DNA of 64,000 nt from Algirhabdus cladophorae (GCF_044772865.1 NZ_CP173029.1:1674001-1738000), one strand, 5' to 3'; numbered from the stretch's first letter, positions 51,439 through 59,875 are shown. Notes: generated by a model not told the origin, from the sequence alone. Translations and numbers: made by a program.

Positions 51439-52131
51439 ATGCTTGTCTCAGTTCCCGGAAAATTCATTTACATCAAGACCCTGAAAACGGCGAGCACGTC
51501 GATTGAAATGGCGTTGCAGCCATGGTGTCAGGATGATCCCAATACGCCCGTCGAGGAACGCAATCATGCCAGCGAAGGACCAAACGGTATTGTCGGTCAA
51601 CGCATGATCGGCAAAGACAAAACTGAGCTGGACAAAAAATGGTCCAACCACATGCCTGCCGCCAAGATCAAAGAATTGATAGATCCCGAAGTTTGGGAGA
51701 CCTACACAAAGATCCATTCGGTCCGTAACCCGTTTGACAAAGTGGTCAGCGGCTTCTTTTGGAAGACAACGCGGCAAGACCTTCAGTATGATGGCTTCGA
51801 CGAGGCCAAGGTGCTGTTCGAGGACTACGTTATGAACGCAGGCTGGCAGACCGATTATGAACTGGTCCACATCGATGATGGGTACTGTGGCGATATGGCG
51901 ATCCGCTACGAGACAATGATCCCGGATCTTAAGGCTGTGGTCGACCATTGTGGCCTGCCCTTTGACAAGATTTCCCTGCCAGAGACGAAAGTCACGACGG
52001 GTCTGCGCATGGGCCGCGAAGTGGCCGAGTTCTACACACCCAAAGCCATCGCCGAAGTCCAGCGCCGCTGCGACTGGATTTTCGAACGGTTTGGCTACAC
52101 GGACACACCAGATCAACTGGCCCCGAACTAA
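51439..52131 (+). CDS. Sulfotransferase family protein
   Basis: The ~230-residue protein has the 5'-phosphosulfate-binding motif IKTLKTASTSIE near residue 14. A 3'-phosphate-binding motif SVRNPFDKVVSGFFW is present near 90. Together they identify a PAPS-dependent sulfotransferase of the Sulfotransfer_2 type that adds sulfate to polysaccharide or other hydroxyl groups. The likely start is ATG 51439 with AGGAG eight bases upstream; GTG 51430 is an alternative. No polysaccharide genes lie beside it, so the acceptor is unknown. Confidence 0.83.
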   Translation: MLVSVPGKFIYIKTLKTASTSIEMALQPWCQDDPNTPVEERNHASEGPNGIVGQRMIGKDKTELDKKWSNHMPAAKIKELIDPEVWETYTKIHSVRNPFDKVVSGFFWKTTRQDLQYDGFDEAKVLFEDYVMNAGWQTDYELVHIDDGYCGDMAIRYETMIPDLKAVVDHCGLPFDKISLPETKVTTGLRMGREVAEFYTPKAIAEVQRRCDWIFERFGYTDTPDQLAPN

Positions 52132-52212
52132 GCCATAGGGTCAGAAATTTCGCCCAGAGGCTACAATTGCCTCTTGCGCGCAATTTGCCATTTACCTAAT
52201 GAAGCAAAACGC

Positions 52213-52302
52213 GGAGAGGTGCCGGAGTGGTCGAACGGGCCGGTTTCGAAAGCCGTTGTCCCTTTACGGGGACCCAGGGTTCGAATCCCTGTCTCTCCGC
52301 CA
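52213..52302 (+). tRNA. tRNA-Ser (CGA anticodon)
   Basis: The 90-base tRNA has a long variable arm (GTCCC-TTTA-GGGGAC type) and encoded CCA. The T-arm AGGGTTCGAATCCCT is perfect and the acceptor stem GGAGAGG/TCTCTCC has one G-T pair. The anticodon loop TTCGAAA gives CGA, which reads UCG. The anticodon stem CCGGT/GCCGT has a C-T mismatch at positions 27-43 and a T-G pair at 31-39, so it is weaker than usual. Confidence 0.93.
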
Positions 52303-52484
52303 GATACCCCTAATTTTTAAACGATTTTTTCCGAAGATGGGCCCTAAGGTCCACGTCATGTCCACCTTTTGAGCGATTGTCAGAAGTTGCTTAAAAGTAA
52401 GCGGTGCGTCAACCTGACACCCCCCCTGACAATGAAAACGCCAAGCCGTTAAGTTCTGGGCACCAATTTTGAAGGGGCAATGCA

Positions 52485-53342
52485 ATGAAATTCACACTGA
52501 CAGCCGCCGCTTTGTGCGTTCTGGGAACCACCGCCGTTGCCAACAATTGGGATGAAGCTAGGGTCACTTACCTCAATGACACCATAGCCTGCGGAAACGG
52601 CGCATCTGAAATTGGCGAGGAAATCGAACGCGCCACCTGCCTGCAAAACGCAGGCGCAAAATACGTCAAAGCGCTAACTACATTGCGTGACACCCCGCCC
52701 AAAGTCGAGACTGCCGCAGACACCACCACAATTCGGGCTGAGAATTACGCAAATCGGTTCATGTATTCCAAGGCTGTGTGCGCAGATCAGGAAGGTACTG
52801 ACCAACACGCCGCCTGCGTCGAAGCGGCGAAGAACAACTTTCAAAAAGAACTTCCCAAAAAGCCGGTCACCAAAAAGGTGGAAGCCCCGAAAAACGGGTC
52901 TTTCCGAGTTATCAAAACGAAGTCCCAAATTGACGACAGCCCCGCCGTCTTTGTTTCGGTGTTTTCAAGGGACCGCAAAAGCATGGGGCGCTACAAAGAC
53001 CCGGCACAACTTGAACTGACAATTCGCTGTCTGGAAAACACCACATCCTTAATCATGTCCCACAGCAACGCCTTTTTTTCCAACGTTCAAGGATTTGGCA
53101 AAGTCCGAATGCGGTTGGATGGTGGACAAGCATTTACTCGCAGCATGATATCAAGCACCGACCATTCATCATTGGGCCTTTGGTCCGGTGGTAAGTCCAT
53201 TCCGGTCGTAAAGCGCATGTTTGATACAGAAAAACTTTTGGTGGAAATCCAAGCTTACAACGTAAGCCCCAAGACCTTCACGTTTAACATTCGCGGCGTG
53301 AAAGATGCAGTGAAGCCATTGCGTGAAGCCTGCAATTGGTAA
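52485..53342 (+). CDS. VasI-domain protein, T6SS-associated type, orphan
   Basis: The 285-residue protein has a signal peptide (MKFTLTAAALCVLGTTAVAN), a Cys-containing helical region (~20-110) and a C-terminal domain (~150-285). The latter holds LTIRCLENTTSLIMSH, SSTDHSSLGLWSGGKSIPVVK and a closing KPLREACNW. This matches the VasI/TagO-type domain found with type VI secretion and also in mobile regions. No other T6SS gene is in the window. It follows tRNA-Ser, and a decayed RTX fragment continues in the same frame after its stop. Function unknown. Confidence 0.75.
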   Translation: MKFTLTAAALCVLGTTAVANNWDEARVTYLNDTIACGNGASEIGEEIERATCLQNAGAKYVKALTTLRDTPPKVETAADTTTIRAENYANRFMYSKAVCADQEGTDQHAACVEAAKNNFQKELPKKPVTKKVEAPKNGSFRVIKTKSQIDDSPAVFVSVFSRDRKSMGRYKDPAQLELTIRCLENTTSLIMSHSNAFFSNVQGFGKVRMRLDGGQAFTRSMISSTDHSSLGLWSGGKSIPVVKRMFDTEKLLVEIQAYNVSPKTFTFNIRGVKDAVKPLREACNW

Positions 53343-53345
53343 AGG

Positions 53346-53534
53346 CACCGCCACCAGATCACGGACTTTGATACGACCGACGCTGCCGAGGATATTGGTC
53401 TCAAGGGCGTCACGCGGATCAAGGATTTCACCGATCTTGCAGCCAATCACATGGTTCAGGATGGTGCGAATGTGACGATCACTGTGCAAAACATCAGCCT
53501 CAGAGATTTGGGCAACAACGCCTTTTTGTTCTGA
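53346..53534 (+). pseudogene. C-terminal remnant of an RTX-type calcium-binding protein
   Basis: About 62 codons read HRHQITDFDTTDAAEDIGLK, then GVTRIKDFTDLAANHM and a closing NISLRDLGNNAFLF. This matches the C-terminal tail of Rhodobacteraceae RTX exoproteins, where similar stretches are followed by a LxxLxxxxFxF end. Start codon, signal and repeats are missing. It lies in the same frame directly after the stop of the VasI-domain gene. It is probably the leftover end of a larger gene disrupted or deleted at this site. Confidence 0.65.
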
Positions 53535-53551
53535 TCCTCGGTATCTCAGCT

Positions 53552-54127
53552 TTAAATCAATGCCTTGCGGGCTGCCCAGAGGCCCGCAAGCACCACTGCC
53601 GCGCAAAGAATGGCTTTGCTGATCGGCTCCATCGCACCTTCGATCCAAAGGGCGTGCGCCACTGTTCCAAGGATGCACGCTGCGCCAAGGCCAAAGTGGC
53701 ACAGCCGCCAAAGGCGCAAACGCCACGCCAGTTTTCGTCGCAAGATGGCCAGTACAGCCGCCCCGACCAAAGCCCAAAGGGCAATCACCCCCCATATGGC
53801 AAACGGCGTGGGCGAACGGAGCAGCAATGCGTCAATCACATCCGGTGGGCTGGTAATCCATAGCCCTCCCACATGGACCCCGACCAAGATCAAAAGGATA
53901 GCCCCCACGGCCCGGTGGGCCTGTCGTGTCACAAAAGGCGTTAGATTGGGCAGCAACCTTGCGGCCAATAACGGTTGGACCAACAACAGTCCCAACCCAA
54001 AGATGCCCGCAAAGCCTGCGCCGATATAGATCCAATCGCGGTAGGCCAGCAGCGGGTTGGCCAAGGCCAGCAACACTGGCCCCCCGACCAAAATCACGAT
54101 TAAGGCCCAGATCAGGCGCGATGACAT
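53552..54127 (-). CDS. Ferric-reductase-like transmembrane protein
   Basis: The ~191-residue inner-membrane protein has six hydrophobic segments. Conserved His residues lie in RQAHRAVGAILLILVGVHVGG and LCHFGLGAACILGTVAHALW, in the pattern of ferric-reductase/YedZ-type heme b proteins. The likely start is ATG 54127, four bases after the stop of the dioxygenase-like gene; a TTG at 54151 is less likely. It is coupled to a Tat-exported protein and may feed electrons to it. MsrQ is the nearest known type, but no MsrP gene is present. Confidence 0.78.
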   Translation of the reverse strand: MSSRLIWALIVILVGGPVLLALANPLLAYRDWIYIGAGFAGIFGLGLLLVQPLLAARLLPNLTPFVTRQAHRAVGAILLILVGVHVGGLWITSPPDVIDALLLRSPTPFAIWGVIALWALVGAAVLAILRRKLAWRLRLWRLCHFGLGAACILGTVAHALWIEGAMEPISKAILCAAVVLAGLWAARKALI

Positions 54128-54131
54128 GGGC

Positions 54132-54611
54132 CTAGACAGGTTCCAAGACAAAATCGACGTTCAACGTGGTATCGCGGGAACTGTCCATAACAGGACGCAG
54201 GAATACGGTTTTGAAATCCCCGCTGTCATAGGCCAAATGCCCATGGGCCTGCCCAAATGCCGGCACAATTTGGGGCATTTCCAAACGGAATACACCGTTT
54301 TCATCGCTCAGTGTGGCGCCATGGCTGTGGGCGTCGCGCTCGTGGCCTTCGGTGGTATGGGCCCAGATCTGAATACGCTGCCCGGCCAAGAGCATACCGT
54401 CCCCTGCCCGGCGCACGGTTCCAGTCATCCAAAAACCGCCTCCACCGATTTTGTTCACGATGGGCGCACCGGGGCGATAGTTGTTGGCGCCACCGCGCAT
54501 CGTCGGGGTGGCAGGCACAGCAAGGGCCTGCGTGGCAGGGATCAGCCCACCAAGGGCAAAGGCCGTGCTGGCCGTCAAAAGACTGCGGCGGGATAAGGGG
54601 TATGACGCCAT
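54132..54611 (-). CDS. Tat-exported intradiol-dioxygenase-like protein
   Basis: The ~159-residue protein has a twin-arginine signal (LSRRSLLTASTAFALGG) and the beta-sandwich of intradiol ring-cleavage dioxygenases (YRPGAP, MTGTVRRAGDGMLLAGQRIQ, QAHGHLAY). Two Tyr Fe-ligands of the classical enzymes appear to be missing: the WqxxxxGxY region reads AHTTEGHERDAHSHG and the PxxY region reads PAFGQAHGH. It may bind metal by His residues and have another activity. It forms a pair with the membrane heme-type protein. The start follows AAGGAG. Confidence 0.78.
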   Translation of the reverse strand: MASYPLSRRSLLTASTAFALGGLIPATQALAVPATPTMRGGANNYRPGAPIVNKIGGGGFWMTGTVRRAGDGMLLAGQRIQIWAHTTEGHERDAHSHGATLSDENGVFRLEMPQIVPAFGQAHGHLAYDSGDFKTVFLRPVMDSSRDTTLNVDFVLEPV

Positions 54612-54793
54612 GAGGGGCACTCCTTTTTTCTTCTTGGACACACGTGTTCTAGTCCAATATAGCGGCGTTTTTCGTATTTCCGAGGGGCCACCCTGCGTCA
54701 GGTCATCACGTCACAGTGACTTATCTTTGACCACTGCCCCATGAAACCGTACAAAGCGGTCGTCGCAAACCCGCACCAAATAGGACAAGCGTA

Positions 54794-55213
54794 ATGATCG
54801 TAATCCACCATAACCCTGACTGTGGGACATCCCGCAATGTTCTTGATCTGATAAAGGCAGCAGGTTACGCGCCAGAAGTAATCTTGTACCAAGAGGCCGG
54901 ATGGACACGCGGCCAATTGCTGGGACTTTTTGCGGCTGCTGACCTGACACCGCGCACGGCCCTGCGCACCAGCAAAAGCCCTGCTGCAGACTTGGGCCTT
55001 TTGGACCCTGCGGTCAGCGACGCAGCACTCTTGGACGCTATGATTGCACATCCAATTTTGGTCAACCGCCCCATCGTTTGCACCCCCAAAGGCGTGCGTC
55101 TGTGCCGTCCGTCCGAGGTTGTTCTGGATTTGCTGGACACTTGGCCCAAAGGCAAATTCACCAAAGAAGATGGCGAGATTATTTTGGACGAAACCGGCAA
55201 ACGCCCCGCCTAA
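54794..55213 (+). CDS. arsC: Glutaredoxin-dependent arsenate reductase (ArsC type)
   Basis: The 139-residue protein of the thioredoxin-like ArsC family has the active-site motif HHNPDCGTSRN with the catalytic Cys near residue 10. RTSKSPAADLG and HPILVNRPIVCTPKGVRLCRP are typical. It reduces arsenate to arsenite using glutathione/glutaredoxin. No arsenite exporter or ArsR lies beside it, so it may act alone or with distant genes. It starts with ATG 54794 after AGGACAAGCGTA. Confidence 0.92.
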   Translation: MIVIHHNPDCGTSRNVLDLIKAAGYAPEVILYQEAGWTRGQLLGLFAAADLTPRTALRTSKSPAADLGLLDPAVSDAALLDAMIAHPILVNRPIVCTPKGVRLCRPSEVVLDLLDTWPKGKFTKEDGEIILDETGKRPA

Positions 55214-55362
55214 AACTTTGAACAGGCACACAAATTTTCCAGCGAGACCTCGACCGGCTTAACAAATAGGCAAACCCGTTATTTTGGAGTAACTTACCCT
55301 CATTTCACGGATCGACGCGATAAGCGTTCGTATTTTGCACCAAAATTTAGCGAGGGTAGACA

Positions 55363-56910
55363 ATGCCAGAAATTATTACATTTTCACAAGGCGGATCCGG
55401 CATCCAAGTCGACGCGGCGGGTAGCGACGATGTATTCATCTACAGCGATATTGAGTTGTATAGCACCAATGATTCTGTGGTCGTCCTCAATGGCAACAGT
55501 GACCTTTTTATATCGCCGCATGCCTCTGTCGTTTCTTTTTCATCCAGCTCTAGCGAGCCTGCAATCAGCCTTGGAGGAACAGATGTAGGTCGCAACGCTG
55601 TCGTCATTTCCGAAGGGGCCAGCGTCTTTGGAGGTTTCGGTGCAATTGGTAGCGCAGAAGACTACAACGACGTTACCAACTATGGTACACTTACAGCCGG
55701 ATCGAGTGCTGTTGATCTCACAGGGATATTTAACAGAGTTGAAAATTTTGGTGAGATTTCTGGGAGCAACACAATTGGGGTCCGTGTCTTTGGCTCCGGC
55801 ACCATCAATAACTTTGGATCAGTCGTTTCATCACAATATGCGTTGGTTCTGCGTGACGGTAGCGGGACGATAGTCAACAGCGGCACGGCTCAGGCTGACA
55901 CGGCTGTCTATATGGGCGGCTCGTCTGCACAGGAACGGACGAACGAACTCAACAACACAGGCGAAGTTTTGGGTGAAAATTACGGGGTCTATTCCACATC
56001 AGAAAGTGCCGTCATCGTGAACAGTGGCGTGATAAGCAATTCAACCGTTTCTTCAAGTTACGCCGCAATCCGCACAGTAAACTCCGATCTGACTGAGACA
56101 ATGCTGGTGATAAACTCGGGAACAATTTCTTCCCCCGGAGTTGCGTATTTTGGGCAATTCCAAGAAGATAAGATTATCAATACCGGCACCATATTCGGCT
56201 TGATTAGACTTGAAGATGGGGATGACATTTATCGCGGGAAGTCTGGCGAGGTCATTGGCGAAATCCTTGCGGGCAATGGCAATGATTTGGTCATCGGCGG
56301 GGCCGAGGATAATACCATTATTGCACAATCAGGGGCCAATGAATTGCGCGGCGGTGGTGGCGACGACTTTATTCTTAGCGGCTCGGATGGCAGTTCCCTT
56401 TATGGGGGCAGCGGCAATGACACGCTGACCAGTGGCGATGATGACGACTTTTTGTACGGTCACAATGGCGATGATATCCTGAATGGCGGTGGCAAACGTG
56501 ACATGCTCTATGGCGGGCGCGGCGATGATACGCTCGACGGCAGCTTTGGTATCGACCAGCTTTACGGCGGTGCCGGCAAGGACATTTTGCGAGGCGGGAT
56601 CGGCAATGACATGCTGGCCGGCGGTCACGACGACGATACTCTTGATGGCGGCAGCGGCAACGATGTCTTTGTCTTCAATCGCAACGCAGGCAACGATGTG
56701 ATCTTGGATTTCAAACAAAACGCCGATCAGATTGACATCAGCGCGCTGGGTCTGCGCCCTGCGGATTACAACGGGATTATCACCGATGCCCTGTCAAATG
56801 CTGGCAACAACGCGACTTTGCTGGATCTGGACGCGCTGGGCGGCAGCGGTTCGATTTTGATCGAGGGGCTGAACCATTCCGACGTCGCGTTGTCTGATTT
56901 CATCCTTTAG
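55363..56910 (+). CDS. RTX calcium-binding exoprotein with beta-helix N-terminus
   Basis: The 515-residue protein has no Sec signal. Residues ~1-300 are Ser/Gly/Asn-rich and built from short repeats ending in INSG or VNSG-type turns (NNFGSVVSS, IVNSGTAQ, VINSGTISS), as in beta-helical adhesins. Residues ~310-430 contain six to eight nonapeptide RTX repeats GGxGxDxLx. The C-terminus (GSILIEGLNHSDVALSDFIL) is a type I secretion signal of the usual LxxLxxxDFxL form. It is likely exported and folds on binding Ca2+. No secretion genes are adjacent. Confidence 0.85.
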   Translation: MPEIITFSQGGSGIQVDAAGSDDVFIYSDIELYSTNDSVVVLNGNSDLFISPHASVVSFSSSSSEPAISLGGTDVGRNAVVISEGASVFGGFGAIGSAEDYNDVTNYGTLTAGSSAVDLTGIFNRVENFGEISGSNTIGVRVFGSGTINNFGSVVSSQYALVLRDGSGTIVNSGTAQADTAVYMGGSSAQERTNELNNTGEVLGENYGVYSTSESAVIVNSGVISNSTVSSSYAAIRTVNSDLTETMLVINSGTISSPGVAYFGQFQEDKIINTGTIFGLIRLEDGDDIYRGKSGEVIGEILAGNGNDLVIGGAEDNTIIAQSGANELRGGGGDDFILSGSDGSSLYGGSGNDTLTSGDDDDFLYGHNGDDILNGGGKRDMLYGGRGDDTLDGSFGIDQLYGGAGKDILRGGIGNDMLAGGHDDDTLDGGSGNDVFVFNRNAGNDVILDFKQNADQIDISALGLRPADYNGIITDALSNAGNNATLLDLDALGGSGSILIEGLNHSDVALSDFIL

Positions 56911-56961
56911 GGCCACGGCCCTTGCCGTTTGGGCCAGCCTAGGCTAACACATTCTTAGTAA

Positions 56962-57051
56962 TCCGTCGGGGGGCCCTTTTGGGCTGAGAGGTGCTTGCAC
57001 CGACCCGTCGAACCTGATCCGGGCAATTCCGGCGTAGGGAACGGGTCAAGA
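56962..57051 (+). promoter_or_regulatory. TPP riboswitch (THI element)
   Basis: The conserved pieces of the TPP aptamer are present in order: GGGGGGCCC...GGGCTGAGA (CTGAGA at 56984-56989), ACCTGAT at 57012-57018 and GCGTAGGGAA near 57032-57041. It stands 70 bases upstream of thiD. Thiamine pyrophosphate binding is expected to shut off the operon, probably by blocking translation initiation, since no clear terminator follows. Confidence 0.95.
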
Positions 57052-57118
57052 ACGTGGCGCAAGCCCCTCAAACCCCTTCCCTTTTTGCCAATACGCCCTT
57101 TAGAGAAAGGACGCATTT

Positions 57119-57931
57119 ATGGCGGGCACACCGATTGCATTGACCATCGCAGGCAGCGATAGCGGCGGTGGTGCAGGCATTCAAGCCGATCTCAAGGCGT
57201 TCAGCGCGAACGGAGCCTATGGGGCCAGCGTTGTCACAGCGATCACTGCGCAAAATACCAAAGAGGTCAGCGCCGTACATGCAGTGCCTGTCGATATCGT
57301 CAGTGCGCAGATCAAAGCCGTGTTAGACGATTTGGACGTGGATGCGATCAAAATCGGTATGCTGTTCTCACCTGAATTGATCGAGGCCGTGGCGCAGGGA
57401 TTAGCGGGTTTCACTGGCCCGATCATTCTGGATCCAGTGATGGTGGCAAAATCTGGCGACGCTTTGCTGCAATCTGAGGCTGTGGCCGGTCTGATCGATC
57501 AGATGCTGCCCTTAGCGACAGTGTTAACCCCTAATTTGCCAGAGGCCGCTTTGCTGTTGGATCAGCCGCCTGCCAAAACAGATGCCGAGGCCGTGGCCCA
57601 AGGTCAGGCCCTGCTCACCATGGGACCACGTGCGGTTTTGTTGAAAGGCGGCCATGCCGAGGGCGACACCTGCACCGACTTTCTTCTCACCGCTGACGCG
57701 CCCCCTTTCGCTCTGCCCGCCCCGCGTGTTCAGACCCAAAACACACATGGCACGGGCTGTACCTATTCGGCCAGTATCGCAGCCCTTATGGCCAAGGGGC
57801 TGGATCTGCCCACAGCCGTGCAACAGGCCCATAGCTATTTGCATCAGGCGATTTTGCAGGCAGATACCTTGCAGATCGGGTCTGGCCATGGCCCTGTGCA
57901 TCACTTTCACGCCCACTGGACGAACCTGTGA
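57119..57931 (+). CDS. thiD: Hydroxymethylpyrimidine/phosphomethylpyrimidine kinase
   Basis: ThiD phosphorylates HMP twice to HMP pyrophosphate, the pyrimidine half of thiamine. The 270-residue ribokinase-fold protein shows IAGSDSGGGAGIQADLKAFS, LDPVMVAKSGDALL, LTPNLPEAALLL and the catalytic NTHGTGCTYSASIAALMA. It is the first gene after the TPP riboswitch. Its stop overlaps the GTG of thiO. Confidence 0.96.
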   Translation: MAGTPIALTIAGSDSGGGAGIQADLKAFSANGAYGASVVTAITAQNTKEVSAVHAVPVDIVSAQIKAVLDDLDVDAIKIGMLFSPELIEAVAQGLAGFTGPIILDPVMVAKSGDALLQSEAVAGLIDQMLPLATVLTPNLPEAALLLDQPPAKTDAEAVAQGQALLTMGPRAVLLKGGHAEGDTCTDFLLTADAPPFALPAPRVQTQNTHGTGCTYSASIAALMAKGLDLPTAVQQAHSYLHQAILQADTLQIGSGHGPVHHFHAHWTNL

Positions 57932-58917
57932 CCGAGATCTCGATCATAGGGGCCGGTGTGGCCGGGTTGACCACCGCAAAAGCGCTGCTGGATCGCGGCG
58001 CCAAGGTCAGACTATTCGAGCGTGGCGATGGCGTGGGACCCCATGCTTGTTCGTGGTGGGCCGGTGGCATGTTGGCCCCGTTTTGTGAGGGCGAAAGCGC
58101 TGAGGAACCAGTGGTGCGTCTCGGGACCGAGGCCGCGGCCTGGTGGCATAACGCGACAGGCGGCGTCAGCCACAACGGTACATTGGTCGTCACTGCGGCA
58201 CGGGATCAGTCGGATTTGCGACGCTTTGCCCGGCGCACGTCCGATTTTGTCGACGTAGACGTAGCCGAGATTGCCCGACTTGAACCGGATCTGGAGGGGC
58301 GTTTTTCCAAGGGGTTGTTCTTTGGGTCCGAGGCCCATCTGACACCCCGTGTTGCTTTGGCGTCTTTGCGTCAGGGCCTGCTGGACGCAGGCGTTGTGAT
58401 CGAACAGGCCGAAGTGGATCCGCAGACCCTTACAGGCCCTGTGGTCGATGCACGCGGCTACACCGCCCGTGATGCCTTGCCGCAACTGCGCGGCGTTAAG
58501 GGGGAAATGGCCATGCTGCACTGCCCCGACATCACATTGTCGCGCCCTGTGCGGCTGCTGCATCCGCGTATCCCGCTCTATGTCGTGCCGCGGGGGAACG
58601 GTATTTTCATGTTGGGGGCTACGATGATTGAAAGTGCCTCTGGCCCGAATGTTACGGCGCGGTCTTTGCTGGAACTGCTCAGTGCGGCCTATGCTTTGAA
58701 CCCAGCCTTTGGCGAGGCCGAAGTGATCGAGATCGGTGTCGACAACCGGCCCGCGTTCCCGGACAACCTGCCCCGCATTACCCGCGAAGGCGACATTTTG
58801 CGGGTCAACGGCCTGTTTCGCCATGGGTTTCTTTTAGCCCCTGCCATGGCTCGCATGGTCGCAGAAATTCTTTTGGACAACGCAACACCGGAGGTGATGC
58901 ATGAACGTGCAGCTTAA
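57928..58917 (+). CDS. thiO: Glycine oxidase ThiO
   Basis: ThiO is a FAD-dependent oxidase that converts glycine to dehydroglycine, a thiazole precursor. The 329 residues contain the FAD motif ISIIGAGVAGLTTAKALL, SWWAGGMLAPFCE and a C-terminal LRVNGLFRHGFLLAPAMA. The GTG start at 57928 overlaps the thiD stop by four bases and its 3' end overlaps thiS by 17 bases, so the three are translationally linked. Confidence 0.93.
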   Translation: MTEISIIGAGVAGLTTAKALLDRGAKVRLFERGDGVGPHACSWWAGGMLAPFCEGESAEEPVVRLGTEAAAWWHNATGGVSHNGTLVVTAARDQSDLRRFARRTSDFVDVDVAEIARLEPDLEGRFSKGLFFGSEAHLTPRVALASLRQGLLDAGVVIEQAEVDPQTLTGPVVDARGYTARDALPQLRGVKGEMAMLHCPDITLSRPVRLLHPRIPLYVVPRGNGIFMLGATMIESASGPNVTARSLLELLSAAYALNPAFGEAEVIEIGVDNRPAFPDNLPRITREGDILRVNGLFRHGFLLAPAMARMVAEILLDNATPEVMHERAA

Positions 58918-59098
58918 TGGCGAGGGACACACGACCACAGCCACAACCCTTGCAGATCTGTTGATCGAACAAGGCTACAAGGGTGCAAAACTGGCCACGG
59001 CTGTGAACGGTGATTTTGTGCCCGCAGCAATGCGCGCCACCCACGAAATCAAGCCCGGCGACCAGATCGAAGTCCTCGCCCCAATGCAAGGGGGCTGA
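58901..59098 (+). CDS. thiS: Sulfur carrier protein ThiS
   Basis: ThiS is a 65-residue ubiquitin-like protein whose C-terminal Gly-Gly is adenylated and converted to a thiocarboxylate that supplies the thiazole sulfur. The sequence ends VLAPMQGG with the needed Gly-Gly, and GAKLATAVNGDFVPAA is typical. It overlaps the end of thiO and lies three bases before thiG. Confidence 0.95.
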   Translation: MNVQLNGEGHTTTATTLADLLIEQGYKGAKLATAVNGDFVPAAMRATHEIKPGDQIEVLAPMQGG

Positions 59099-59101
59099 GC
59101 A

Positions 59102-59875
59102 ATGCGTGACTTTTACGGCACTGCTTTGGCCAATGGGTTCATGCTGGGCACGGCGCAATACCCCTCGCCTGCGATACTGGCGGAGGCGTTCAAACAAAGT
59201 GGCGCAAGCGTGGCCACTGTGTCCTTGCGCCGCGAAAGCGGGACAGATCAGGCAGGCCAAGCCTTTTGGCAAATGATCCAGGATCTTGGCGTGCATGTGT
59301 TGCCCAACACTGCCGGATGTCACACGGTCAAAGAGGCCGTCACCACAGCCCATATGGCGCGCGAAGTCTTTGATACCAAATGGATCAAGCTTGAGGTCAT
59401 TGGCGAAGAGGACACGCTGCAACCAGACGTGTTTGGCCTTGTTGAGGCCGCGCGGATCCTGTCTGAAGACGGTTTTCAAGTGTTTCCTTACACGACCGAG
59501 GATCTGGTGGTGGCCGATAAATTACTCCAGGCAGGGTGCGAGGTCTTGATGCCGTGGGGCGCACCGATTGGATCCGGGTTGGGGCTGAATAACCTCTTTG
59601 GTTTGCGGGCCATGCGGGCGCATTTTCCCGATGTGCCACTGGTGATCGACGCAGGTATTGGCCTGCCCTCACAAGCCGCTGCTGCCATGGAATTGGGCTA
59701 TGATGCAGTCCTCTTAAACACCGCCGTGGCCAAAGCAGGCGATCCGGTTCAAATGGCTGTGGCCTTTGCCACGGCAATTGCTGCGGGACAAATGGCACAG
59801 ACGGCGGATCCGATGGAGCCGCGCGATATGGCCGCGCCCTCGACCCCCGTTATTGGCAAGGCGTTTTTGGAATGA
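59102..59875 (+). CDS. thiG: Thiazole synthase ThiG
   Basis: ThiG joins deoxyxylulose phosphate, dehydroglycine and the ThiS sulfur into the thiazole phosphate. The 257-residue TIM barrel has the Schiff-base Lys in WIKLEVIGEEDTLQPD, LMPWGAPIGSGLGLNN and VIDAGIGLPSQAAAAMELGY. ATG 59102 is used. Its stop overlaps the thiE start by four bases. Confidence 0.96.
   Translation: MRDFYGTALANGFMLGTAQYPSPAILAEAFKQSGASVATVSLRRESGTDQAGQAFWQMIQDLGVHVLPNTAGCHTVKEAVTTAHMAREVFDTKWIKLEVIGEEDTLQPDVFGLVEAARILSEDGFQVFPYTTEDLVVADKLLQAGCEVLMPWGAPIGSGLGLNNLFGLRAMRAHFPDVPLVIDAGIGLPSQAAAAMELGYDAVLLNTAVAKAGDPVQMAVAFATAIAAGQMAQTADPMEPRDMAAPSTPVIGKAFLE

Noticed and set aside
52264..52485. 73-residue minus-strand frame ending in RDRDSNPGSP
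   Set aside because: This ending is the familiar false translation of a tRNA gene; the rest shows no integrase or other domain.
54740..54793. 17-codon frame ending at the arsC start (TAATG)
   Set aside because: No ribosome-binding site and no recognisable feature; could be chance.
58012..58824. 270-residue minus-strand frame opposite thiO
   Set aside because: Antisense shadow; thiO has complete motifs and operon overlaps.
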